Below, one piece after another: positions 34,449-42,635 of a DNA stretch of 64,000 nt. This DNA comes from Comamonas thiooxydans (GTDB lineage: Bacteria > Pseudomonadota > Gammaproteobacteria > Burkholderiales > Burkholderiaceae_C). The position numbers were made by a program, and so were the translations under genes. Below the pieces are notes generated by a model. That model saw only the letters and a program-made list of their open reading frames with translations. It had not been told where the DNA came from and made no database searches. The number at the start of each line of letters is the position of its first letter. Position 1 is the stretch's first letter. The stretch covers positions 432,112-496,111 of the forward strand of contig NZ_BBVD01000002.1 in NCBI RefSeq assembly GCF_000964545.1, given 5' to 3'.

Positions 34449-36485
34449 TCAGGCGGCCACCTCGATGCGCAGCAGCTCCGCGCCTTCGCTGACCTGGTCG
34501 CCGGGCACATACAGCAGCTCCAGCACCACGCCATCGCCGGGAGCGGCAATCGTGTGCTCCATCTTCATGGCCTCCATCACGGCCAGCGGCTGGCCCTTGC
34601 TGACCTTGTCGCCGGCCTTGACCGTGAAAGACACCACCTTGCCCGGCATGGGCGCCGTCAGGCGGCCGCCTTCATGGCCGGTATCGCCCGCATGGGCCAG
34701 CTGGTCGACCATGGTGATCTGGGTACTGCCCGCCTCGGTGAAGATGGACAGCTGGTCGCCCTGGGCATGGACCACGACTACCGTGCGCTTGCCGTCCAGG
34801 CCCAGCTCCAGCCGCCCGTCGGCCAGTGCGCGCCACTGCAGCGCGGCATCGCTGCGGCTCTCGCCCTCGCCAATGCCGAGCTGATAGGTCTGCGCCGCCT
34901 GCGTGCCGCGGCCGTAGGCCAGGCCGGCCGTGAAGTCCTCGCCGCGGTAGGCAAAGCCGAAGGAGCGCACATAGCGGCCCGACATGCGCCAGCCGTCGCG
35001 GCGGCTGAAGGGGTCTGCGCCTTGCGCGGCCTGCTCGCCCTGCAGCTGCCAGGCCATGGCAGCGGCGACGGCCAGGTCTCGGCCCACGAAATCCTTGCCG
35101 AACAAGGCCTCGCGCTCGCGCTCGATCAGAGCGGTATCGAGCAGGGCATTGGAGAAAGCCTGGCTCTTCACCACCTGGCGCAGAAACTGCACATTGGTCG
35201 TCAGGCCCACGATATGGGTCTGGGCCAGCGCCGCGTCCAGACGCGCCAGCGCCTGGGCACGGTCCTCGCCATGGACGATGAGCTTGGCGATCATGGAGTC
35301 GTAGAAGGGGCTGATCGCATCGCCCTCGCGCACGCCGTCGTCAACGCGCACATCGCTGACCTCGAAGCTGCTGCACACGGGCTTGCGATAGACGGCCAGA
35401 TGACCGGTGGCGGGCAGGAAGTTGTTTTCGGGGTTCTCGGCGCAGATGCGTGCCTCGATGGCATGCCCCAGGATACGAAGCTCCGACTGCGCCTTGGGCA
35501 AAGGCTGTCCTGAAGCCACCAGCAGTTGCCACCGCACCAGATCCTCGCCCGTGATGGCTTCGGTCACGGGGTGCTCCACCTGCAGCCGGGTGTTCATTTC
35601 CATGAAGTAGAACTTCATGGCTTCGGGCTGGTCGTAGCCACCGGGCTGCTCAACGATGAACTCCACCGTGCCCGCGCCCACATAGTTCACGGCCTTGGCT
35701 GCGGCCACGGCGGCCTCGCCCATCTTCTGGCGCAGCGCGGCAGTCATGCCGGGCGCCGGCGCTTCCTCAAGCACCTTCTGGTGACGACGCTGCACCGAGC
35801 AGTCTCGCTCGAACAGATAGACGCAGTTGCCTTGCGTGTCACCAAACACCTGAATCTCGATATGGCGCGGACGCAGCACGTACTTCTCGATCAGCACGGC
35901 ATCGTTGCCGAAGCTGTTGATGGCCTCGCGCTTGCAGGACTCCAGCGAAGCCGCAAAGTCCTCGCTCTTTTCCACCAGACGCATGCCCTTGCCGCCACCG
36001 CCCGCGCTGGCCTTGATGAGCACGGGATAGCCGATGCGGTCGGCCTCTTGCTGCAGCAGCTCGGGGTTCTGGTCGTGACCGTGATAGCCGGGCACCAGCG
36101 GCACGCCGGCCTTTTCCATCAGCTGCTTGGACTCGGCCTTGAGGCCCATGGCGCGAATCGCGCTGGCGGGCGGGCCGATGAAGACCAGACCAGCCGCCGC
36201 GCAGGCATTGGCAAAGTCTTCGTTCTCGGAGAGAAAGCCATAGCCGGGGTGAATGGCTTCGGCACCCGTGGCCTGGGCGGCCTCCAGAATGCGCTCCCAG
36301 CGCAGATAGCTGTCCTTGGGTGCACTGCCGCCGATGTGCACGGCCTCGTCGCAGGCCGCGACATGCTTGGCCCGGGCGTCGGCATCCGAATACACGGCCA
36401 CGGTCTTCACACCCATGCGACGGGCGGTGGCGGCTACGCGGCAGGCGATTTCACCTCTATTCGCAATCAGAATTTTCTTGAACAT
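34449..36485 (-). CDS. liuD: Methylcrotonyl-CoA carboxylase, biotin-carrying alpha subunit
   Basis: This biotin-dependent subunit carboxylates biotin with ATP and bicarbonate and hands the carboxyl to the beta subunit for 3-methylcrotonyl-CoA. The 678-residue chain has the biotin carboxylase domain (ILIANRGEIACRV start; ATP-grasp GGGGKGMR; EMNTRLQVEHPVTE), a middle BT-like domain, and a C-terminal biotinyl domain with AMKM at about 639-642 (biotinylated Lys 641). Propionyl- or acetyl-CoA carboxylase alpha chains look similar. The neighbouring hydratase, beta subunit and HMG-CoA lyase make methylcrotonyl-CoA the best call. Confidence 0.93.
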   Translation of the reverse strand: MFKKILIANRGEIACRVAATARRMGVKTVAVYSDADARAKHVAACDEAVHIGGSAPKDSYLRWERILEAAQATGAEAIHPGYGFLSENEDFANACAAAGLVFIGPPASAIRAMGLKAESKQLMEKAGVPLVPGYHGHDQNPELLQQEADRIGYPVLIKASAGGGGKGMRLVEKSEDFAASLESCKREAINSFGNDAVLIEKYVLRPRHIEIQVFGDTQGNCVYLFERDCSVQRRHQKVLEEAPAPGMTAALRQKMGEAAVAAAKAVNYVGAGTVEFIVEQPGGYDQPEAMKFYFMEMNTRLQVEHPVTEAITGEDLVRWQLLVASGQPLPKAQSELRILGHAIEARICAENPENNFLPATGHLAVYRKPVCSSFEVSDVRVDDGVREGDAISPFYDSMIAKLIVHGEDRAQALARLDAALAQTHIVGLTTNVQFLRQVVKSQAFSNALLDTALIEREREALFGKDFVGRDLAVAAAMAWQLQGEQAAQGADPFSRRDGWRMSGRYVRSFGFAYRGEDFTAGLAYGRGTQAAQTYQLGIGEGESRSDAALQWRALADGRLELGLDGKRTVVVVHAQGDQLSIFTEAGSTQITMVDQLAHAGDTGHEGGRLTAPMPGKVVSFTVKAGDKVSKGQPLAVMEAMKMEHTIAAPGDGVVLELLYVPGDQVSEGAELLRIEVAA

Positions 36486-36543
36486 ATCGTCTCCGGTTAT
36501 CGGTCAAATCACCACTCAGCGCATATCCATCAGACGCAAGCAG

Positions 36544-37305
36544 CTATGTTTTTTGCAATGGATCCTGCGCCTCACCACTGCCGCGCAGGCGTCGAAAAAT
36601 CGCCTTGAGAAAGCGCCAAAGCGCCCAGATCACCAGCCACATCGCAATCACCACGACCAGCAGCACGGCGGCAAACACCAGCGGATTGGTCAGCGCCAGC
36701 CAGATGGCGCCCAGCGACACCGTGTCTTCAGCCAGACTGGCTCCCAGGTTGGAGAACGGTTCGGGCGAGGTGTTGATGAGGGCACGCGTCGTGGTCTTGG
36801 CCGCCTGGCTGGTCGCGGCCAGCGTTCCGCCCATCAAGGCGGCAGCCATGGCCATGGTGGTGCTGTCGGCAGCAAAGACCGAGGCCGCCAGCGCCGCCCC
36901 GGCGGGAATGCGCAGCACGCTCTGGAACAGGTCCCAGACCGAATCGACCACGGGAATCTTGTCGGCAAAGAACTCCACGAACAGCAGACCGCCGCTGATG
37001 ACCAGCACCATGGGATGCTGCAGCACATGCAGACCGCCGGGCAGCGGCATCAAACCACTTGCCCCCAGCAGGCCCACGACAAACACCACGGCATAGAGGC
37101 GAAAGCCGCTGGCCCAGCCCAGGGCTGCGGCCAGCGCAAGCATCGAGGCCATGTCCATCTGCCCCACGGCTTGCCCGGCCCTGGCGGCCACATCTGTGAC
37201 CTGGCCCGCAGCATCGCCCACGGCCCTGGCCGTTTCGGGGTCGATATGCAGGCCGATGCGGTGCAGCCAGTCGATGATGGTTTGCCAGATATCCATGGTG
37301 TTCAT
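36544..37305 (-). CDS. DUF4126 membrane protein
   Basis: The 253-residue integral membrane protein has five or six hydrophobic segments. The DUF4126 core runs from SMLALAAALGWASGFRLYAV through PLPGGLHVLQHP, FFADKIPVVDSVWD and GGTLAATSQAAKTTTRA. An amphipathic N-terminal extension (about 1-50) precedes it. The function is unknown. It lies between the carboxylase alpha subunit and the hydratase on the same strand with gaps of 52-58 bases, so it is likely in the liu operon without an obvious role in it. Confidence 0.87.
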   Translation of the reverse strand: MNTMDIWQTIIDWLHRIGLHIDPETARAVGDAAGQVTDVAARAGQAVGQMDMASMLALAAALGWASGFRLYAVVFVVGLLGASGLMPLPGGLHVLQHPMVLVISGGLLFVEFFADKIPVVDSVWDLFQSVLRIPAGAALAASVFAADSTTMAMAAALMGGTLAATSQAAKTTTRALINTSPEPFSNLGASLAEDTVSLGAIWLALTNPLVFAAVLLVVVIAMWLVIWALWRFLKAIFRRLRGSGEAQDPLQKT

Positions 37306-37357
37306 TCCCTATGTCTCGCCCTGACTCTAAAGCGCCCCGGACACAAGGTTTGTCATC

Positions 37358-38140
37358 TCATCCAGGCAGCCAGTTGGGTTTGCGCTTGTTGAGAAAAGCC
37401 TGCACGCCTTCCTTGCCTTCGCTGCTGGCGCGGATGGTGGCAATCGATTCCACTGTCGCCGCAATCAACTGCTCGCTGATCTCGCGCTCGGCCATGTCCA
37501 GCACCAGGCGCTTGCAGGCCCGAACAGCTGCGGGGCCGGCGCTCAGCAAATGCTTGAGCCAGCCGTCGACCACGGCATCCAGCCCGTCGGCATCGACCAC
37601 CTCATGCACATAGCCGATGCGATGCGCCTCCTGCGCCGAAAAGCGCTCGCCCGTGAGAAAGTAGCGGTGCGCAGCCCTGGCACCCATGGCGCGGATCACA
37701 TAGGGGCTGATGGTGGCGGGAATCAGGCCGATCTTGACCTCGCTGAGGCAAAAGCCCGCCGTGTCGGCCGCCACTGCCATATCGCAGCAGGCCACCAGTC
37801 CCATGCCGCCCGCATAGACATCGCCCTGCACACGCGCAATCGTGGGTTTGGGGCATTCGTAGATGACGCGCAGCATCTCGGCCAGCAAGCCCGCATCGAC
37901 GCGGTTTTCGTCGCGCGAGTAATCGGCCATGCGGCGCATCCAGTTCAGGTCCGCGCCCGCGCAGAATGCGGGTCCTTCGGCGGCCAGCACCACGGCGCGC
38001 ACATCGGCACGCTCGCCGACCTGAATGAAGGCGGCGGTGATCTCGGCAATCGCCGCATCGCTGAAGGCGTTGCGAATGGCGGGCTGAGCCAGCGTGACGC
38101 GGGCGATGCCGCCGTCCACGGTCAAAGTCAAAGCAGTCAT
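37358..38140 (-). CDS. liuC: Methylglutaconyl-CoA hydratase (enoyl-CoA hydratase family)
   Basis: It hydrates 3-methylglutaconyl-CoA to HMG-CoA in leucine catabolism. The 260-residue crotonase-fold protein has AEGPAFCAGADLNWMRRM (oxyanion-hole strand; the ADLNWM sequence is typical of methylglutaconyl-CoA hydratases), VYAGGMGLVACCDMAVA (second oxyanion Gly), and FCLSEVKIGLIPATISPYV with its catalytic Glu. It starts with an ATG whose ATGA overlaps the upstream hydrolase stop by four bases. The context between the carboxylase subunits supports this over a generic enoyl-CoA hydratase. Confidence 0.93.
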   Translation of the reverse strand: MTALTLTVDGGIARVTLAQPAIRNAFSDAAIAEITAAFIQVGERADVRAVVLAAEGPAFCAGADLNWMRRMADYSRDENRVDAGLLAEMLRVIYECPKPTIARVQGDVYAGGMGLVACCDMAVAADTAGFCLSEVKIGLIPATISPYVIRAMGARAAHRYFLTGERFSAQEAHRIGYVHEVVDADGLDAVVDGWLKHLLSAGPAAVRACKRLVLDMAEREISEQLIAATVESIATIRASSEGKEGVQAFLNKRKPNWLPG

Positions 38141-39075
38141 GGCTTGTCTCCCAGTGAGTTAGAGCTTTGCAGTTGCGCAGCCGCCGTACCCGGCAGCTGC
38201 TGCATCAGGAATTCACGGACCTGCGGCAACCATTGCCCGATGTTGGCTGCACGGTCAAAGAACTGGTGTCCCTCAGCGCCACTGGATGGAGCAAACACCA
38301 GTTTCAGGTCCTGGCCTGCGGCCAGATAGCTTTCAGCCATCTTGCGCACCAGCGGCGGGCGAAAGTAGCTATCGTTCTCGGCATAAATCCACAGCTGGGG
38401 CACACGGCTGGTGGCGGCAAAGCCGGCCACGGTCTTGAGCAGTTGCGCCTCGCCGCAAACCGCGGCTTTTTCACGCATCTGCGGCTGCGAACCGCGGCCA
38501 CCGGCAAAGTTGACGACGCCGCGCAAGCCCGCGGGCTGCTGCGCCGCCAGCGCCAGCGACGCAAAGCCGCCGGCGGACTTGCCCAGCAGCAGCACATGCG
38601 AGCCATCGACATAGGGCAGCTTTTGCCCGTAAGTCATGATGGCCGCCACATCGCGCGCTGCCTCCTGGGCCGCATGGGCGTAGTCGGGGTCATCGCAACT
38701 GCCGTAGCGGTCGGCCAGAGGACCGTCCGATGCGCCATAGCCGCGTCGCAAGCCCGTCACCACCACATAGCCCAGCTCGGCCAGAGCGCGCGCCTGCGGG
38801 CCGTAGCGATCGCGCATGGTTTCGCGCGCCTCTTTGCCGCTGGGTGTGCCATGGCTGAGCACGATCAATCCCCAAGGACCCTGCCCATGAGGACGATAGA
38901 CATGACCTGCCAACTCGGCGCTGTGCGCGGGCGAATCGCCGCTTGCTGGCACCCAGACCTGAATGCGCGCATCCATGCGCTGCACCGCTGGCTCGGCAGC
39001 GCCAACCATGGGCATGGCCAACGCAGCCGACAGCAGGACTGGCGGCAAGCAGGTGAGGAAATGGCGACGCGACAT
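38137..39075 (-). CDS. Exported alpha/beta hydrolase (dienelactone-hydrolase-like) with Tat-like signal
   Basis: The 312-residue protein starts MSRRHFLTCLPP: an S-RR-x-F-L motif followed by a hydrophobic stretch ending MVGAAEP, so twin-arginine export is likely. The mature part is an alpha/beta hydrolase with GLIVLSHGTPSG (oxyanion loop), the nucleophile elbow GKSAGGFASL and a late His in EGHQFF. Four cysteines (two in the mature domain: YGSCDD, AAVCGE) could form a disulfide. I use the ATG at 39075; the frame is open three codons further to a TTG. It is coupled to liuC by a 4-base overlap and lies 20 bases after liuB. The substrate is unknown. Confidence 0.83.
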   Translation of the reverse strand: MSRRHFLTCLPPVLLSAALAMPMVGAAEPAVQRMDARIQVWVPASGDSPAHSAELAGHVYRPHGQGPWGLIVLSHGTPSGKEARETMRDRYGPQARALAELGYVVVTGLRRGYGASDGPLADRYGSCDDPDYAHAAQEAARDVAAIMTYGQKLPYVDGSHVLLLGKSAGGFASLALAAQQPAGLRGVVNFAGGRGSQPQMREKAAVCGEAQLLKTVAGFAATSRVPQLWIYAENDSYFRPPLVRKMAESYLAAGQDLKLVFAPSSGAEGHQFFDRAANIGQWLPQVREFLMQQLPGTAAAQLQSSNSLGDKP

Positions 39076-39095
39076 GACTGGCAACCTATGCCCGC

Positions 39096-40703
39096 TTACA
39101 TGCGGAATACGCCGAAGCGTGTGTCCTCAATCGGCGCATTGCGCGCGGCAGCCAGGCCCAGCGCCAGCACGCGGCGCGTGTCGGCGGGATCGATCACGCC
39201 GTCGTCCCAGAGACGCGCCGTTGCGTAATAGGGATGGCCCTGGTCTTCATACTGCTGGCGGATGGGCGCCTTGAAGCGTTCCTCTTCTTCGGCACTCCAG
39301 TTGCCGCCCTTGGCTTCAATGCCGTCGCGCTTGACGGTGGCGAGCACGCTGGCCGCCTGCTCGCCGCCCATGACGCTGATGCGCGCGTTGGGCCACATCC
39401 AGAGGAAGCGGGGCGAATAGGCGCGGCCGCACATGCCGTAGTTGCCCGCGCCAAAGCTGCCGCCGATGATGATGGTGAACTTGGGCACCGCCGCCGTAGC
39501 CACGGCTGTGACCAGCTTGGCGCCATGACGGGCAATGCCTTCGTTTTCGTATTTGCGGCCGACCATAAAGCCCGTGATGTTCTGCAGGAACACCAGTGGT
39601 ACCTTGCGCTGGCAGCACAGCTCGATGAAGTGTGCACCCTTGACGGCCGACTCGGAAAACAGAATGCCGTTGTTGGCGATGATGCCGACCTGCATGCCCT
39701 CGATGCGCGCAAAGCCGCAGACCAGGGTATTGCCGAAGCGGGCCTTGAACTCGTCGAACTGGCTGCCGTCCACGATGCGGGCGATGATCTCGCGCACATC
39801 GAAGGGCTTGCGCGTGTCGACGGGAATCACGCCATACAGCTCTTCGCTCTCGAACAGCGGCGCCGCTGGCGCATGGTCGGTCTGCGACTGGGGCTTGTCC
39901 TTGTTCAGGTTCGCCACCGCCTGGCGTGCCAGCGCCAGTGCATGCAGATCGTTCTCGGCCAGATGGTCGGCCACACCCGACAGGCGCGTGTGAACATCGC
40001 CGCCGCCCAGATCCTCGGCACTGACCACCTCGCCGGTGGCTGCCTTGACCAGAGGAGGGCCGCCCAGAAAGATGGTGCCCTGGTTCTTGACGATGATGGA
40101 CTCGTCGCTCATGGCCGGCACATAGGCGCCGCCTGCCGTGCACGAGCCCATGACCACGGCGATCTGGGCGATGCCCTGAGCGCTCATATTGGCCTGGTTG
40201 TAGAAGATGCGGCCGAAGTGCTCGCGGTCGGGGAAGACCTCGTCCTGATTGGGCAGATTGGCACCGCCCGAGTCCACCAGATAGATGCAGGGCAGACGGT
40301 TCTGCGCGGCCACTTCCTGCGCGCGCAGATGCTTTTTCACCGTCATCGGGTAGTAGGTTCCGCCCTTCACGGTGGCGTCGTTGCAGACGATCATGCAGTC
40401 CACGCCGCTGACGCGGCCCACGCCGACAATCACGCCGGCGCCCGGTGCATCGTTGTTGTACATATTGAGCGCGGCCAGCGGCGACAGCTCCAGAAACGGC
40501 GTGCCGGGGTCCAGCAGCCGCTGCACGCGCTCGCGCGGCAGCAGCTTGCCGCGCGCCACATGCTTGGCGCGCGCGGCTTCATTGCCGCCCAGCGCGTTCT
40601 GATCGCAGCGTGCGTGCAGCTCATTGACCAGCGCCTGCATGGCGGCAGCGTTGGCCAGGAAATCTGCCGAACGCGGATTCAGTTGTGTGCCCAGAATGCT
40701 CAT
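39096..40703 (-). CDS. liuB: Methylcrotonyl-CoA carboxylase, carboxyltransferase beta subunit
   Basis: This subunit transfers CO2 from carboxybiotin to 3-methylcrotonyl-CoA. The 535-residue protein has the tandem crotonase-like carboxyltransferase domains: RERVQRLLDPGTPFLELS, CNDATVKGGTYYPMTVKKHLRA... (here seen as ATVKGGTYYPMTVKKHLR), VDSGGANLPNQDEVFPD, and in the second half NNGILFSESAVKGAHFIEL and GGSFGAGNYGMCGRAYSP. The N-terminal sequence and NMYNNDAPGAGVI are typical of MCC beta rather than propionyl-CoA carboxylase. It heads the liu run; the 97-base divergent spacer to the antiporter gene should hold its promoter. Confidence 0.96.
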   Translation of the reverse strand: MSILGTQLNPRSADFLANAAAMQALVNELHARCDQNALGGNEAARAKHVARGKLLPRERVQRLLDPGTPFLELSPLAALNMYNNDAPGAGVIVGVGRVSGVDCMIVCNDATVKGGTYYPMTVKKHLRAQEVAAQNRLPCIYLVDSGGANLPNQDEVFPDREHFGRIFYNQANMSAQGIAQIAVVMGSCTAGGAYVPAMSDESIIVKNQGTIFLGGPPLVKAATGEVVSAEDLGGGDVHTRLSGVADHLAENDLHALALARQAVANLNKDKPQSQTDHAPAAPLFESEELYGVIPVDTRKPFDVREIIARIVDGSQFDEFKARFGNTLVCGFARIEGMQVGIIANNGILFSESAVKGAHFIELCCQRKVPLVFLQNITGFMVGRKYENEGIARHGAKLVTAVATAAVPKFTIIIGGSFGAGNYGMCGRAYSPRFLWMWPNARISVMGGEQAASVLATVKRDGIEAKGGNWSAEEEERFKAPIRQQYEDQGHPYYATARLWDDGVIDPADTRRVLALGLAAARNAPIEDTRFGVFRM

Positions 40704-40800
40704 CGCTTGCCTCTTGTCTTGATTACTTTGCCCGATACGGGAACTTGGTTTTTTTCTTGCTCAGACACAGCGCTGCCACTGCAGTTGAAGAAAATGCCTT

Positions 40801-42531
40801 ATGCACGCTGTTGAAACTGTTCTGCTTGTCTTGCTGCTGGGAGCGCTGACAGGCATTGTGGCCCGCTATATCCGGGCCATCCCCCTGCCTCTGATTCAAA
40901 TCGCACTGGGTGCGCTGATTGCCTGGCCGCAAGCCGGCCTGCACATCGCGTTCGACCCCGAGCTGTTCCTGCTGCTCTTCATTCCGCCGCTGCTGTTCGC
41001 CGACGGCTGGCGCATCCCCAAGCGTGAATTCTTCGCACTGGCCAAACCCATTTTGCTGCTGGCCCTGGGCCTGGTTCTGTTCACCGTGCTGGGCCTGGGC
41101 TATCTCATCCACTGGATGATTCCCGAGATTCCACTGACCGTGGCCTTTGCCCTGGCCGCCGTGATCTCGCCCACCGATGCCGTGGCCGTTTCGGCCATCA
41201 CGCGCAATCTGGGCATGCCCGAGAAGACCATGCATGTGCTGGAGGGCGAGTCGCTGCTCAATGACGCATCTGGCCTTGTGGCGCTGAAGTTTGCGATTGC
41301 AGCCACGCTGACCGGCATGTTCTCCTGGGGCGAAGTCGCCAAGGAATTCACCTGGATGGCCGTCGGCGGCCTGGGTGTGGGTGCGCTGATAGGCTGGGGC
41401 TTCAGCCATGCGCGCGGCACCATCACGCGCCGCCTGGGCGATGTCGCTGCCACGCAGATGGTGCTGCTGCTGGTGCTGCTGCCTTTTGCCGCCTATATCG
41501 TGGGTGAGAAGATCGGTGTCTCCGGCATTCTGGCTGCCGTGGCCGCAGGCATTGCCACCAATTTCGCCGACCTGGAGCGCAGCAGCTATATCAGCGAACG
41601 CCTGCAGACCGAAGGCACCTGGAGCATGGTGGAGGCCGCCTTCAACGGCGCCATCTTCCTGCTGCTGGGCCTGCAGCTGCCCTCCATCATCGGCGTGCCC
41701 CTGCATCAGGCCGGCCATGACTGGTGGATTCTGGTCGGCTATGTGGCCGCGATTTCGTTTGCGCTGCTGCTGATGCGCTGGATCTGGCTGGTGCTGGGTG
41801 TGCATGGCTCGCTGCTGCGCGCCCACCGGCAGGGCAAGATGTCCGAGCGTCCCTCGCCACTGCTGAATCTGGCCACCACGCTGGCCGGCATTCGCGGCGC
41901 GGTCACGCTGGCCGGTGCGCTGTCCGTGCCCATGCTGCTGAACAACGGCCAGCCCTTCCCGGGCCGCGACATGCTGGTCTTTCTCGCCACCGGCACCATT
42001 TTGTTCACGCTGGTGATCGGTGCCGTGGGCCTGCCCATCGTGCTGCGACATCTGCCCCCGCACGAAGAGTCGCCCACCGTGCGCGAGGAGCGCCTGGCCC
42101 GTGAACAGGCCTGCATGGCGGCCATGGCCAAGCTCACGCTGAGCGAGGAGGAAATGCAGCGCCGCGACCCCGAATGGGTGGCGATGCGCCAGGAGGTCAA
42201 CGGCCACCTGACCCAGGAATACCGTAACCGCATCCAGTTGCTCGACGACGGCAGCGGCGCCGCGCAAAGCATAGAGCTGTTGCGCGAAGCACCCGAAGTC
42301 GTGCGCCAGCGCAAGCTGCGCTATGTGATGGAGATCGAAACCCGCATCGAGTGCATTCATGCCGAGCGGGACTTCTACTACGCCGAAAGACAGGCTCATC
42401 GCATCAACGACGAATCGCTGCGCAGCCTGGTCAGCGAGCTGGACATGCAGGAAATCGCCATGCGCAAGCGCCTCGTTGTCGCCCGCCGTGCCGCCGGTCT
42501 TCCCATGACCAGCACGCACGCCAACCACTAA
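40801..42531 (+). CDS. CPA1-family Na+(K+)/H+ antiporter (YjcE/NhaP-like)
   Basis: The 576-residue protein has about 12 N-terminal membrane spans and a cytoplasmic tail of about 150 residues rich in Glu and Arg (from about 420). The ion-binding signature is clear: SPTDAVAV (about 123-130) and ESLLNDASGLV with the Asn-Asp pair at 154-155, the usual pair for electroneutral exchange. GIRGAVTLAGAL lies in a later span. It exports Na+ or K+ for protons to maintain pH. The ATG lies 97 bases from divergent liuB. A GC-rich R1 repeat follows the stop. Confidence 0.92.
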   Translation: MHAVETVLLVLLLGALTGIVARYIRAIPLPLIQIALGALIAWPQAGLHIAFDPELFLLLFIPPLLFADGWRIPKREFFALAKPILLLALGLVLFTVLGLGYLIHWMIPEIPLTVAFALAAVISPTDAVAVSAITRNLGMPEKTMHVLEGESLLNDASGLVALKFAIAATLTGMFSWGEVAKEFTWMAVGGLGVGALIGWGFSHARGTITRRLGDVAATQMVLLLVLLPFAAYIVGEKIGVSGILAAVAAGIATNFADLERSSYISERLQTEGTWSMVEAAFNGAIFLLLGLQLPSIIGVPLHQAGHDWWILVGYVAAISFALLLMRWIWLVLGVHGSLLRAHRQGKMSERPSPLLNLATTLAGIRGAVTLAGALSVPMLLNNGQPFPGRDMLVFLATGTILFTLVIGAVGLPIVLRHLPPHEESPTVREERLAREQACMAAMAKLTLSEEEMQRRDPEWVAMRQEVNGHLTQEYRNRIQLLDDGSGAAQSIELLREAPEVVRQRKLRYVMEIETRIECIHAERDFYYAERQAHRINDESLRSLVSELDMQEIAMRKRLVVARRAAGLPMTSTHANH

Positions 42532-42540
42532 TTCAGAGAC

Positions 42541-42627
42541 GCCCAGCAAGAGCCGCCTCGCGGCAAGGGTGTCGTCCCCCTTGGGGGGCACCCGGCGCAG
42601 GGAAGGTGCGAAGCAGCTCAGGGGGTA
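42541..42627 (-). repeat. Dispersed GC-rich intergenic repeat (family R1, copy 3, inverted)
   Basis: Read on the minus strand this gives CCCCCTGAGCTGCTTCGCACC, then CCAAGGGGGACGACACCC and CGCGAGGCGGCTCTTGCT, the same order of blocks as the copies at 5774 and 8678. It fills almost the whole gap between the antiporter stop and the convergent acyl-CoA synthetase stop, where it could serve as a bidirectional terminator. Confidence 0.78.
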
Positions 42628-42635
42628 GCGCATAT

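Noticed and set aside
36533..36555. A solo sequence resembling the right arm of the 93-bp element
   Set aside because: There is no matching left arm 93 bases away, so I do not count it as a copy.
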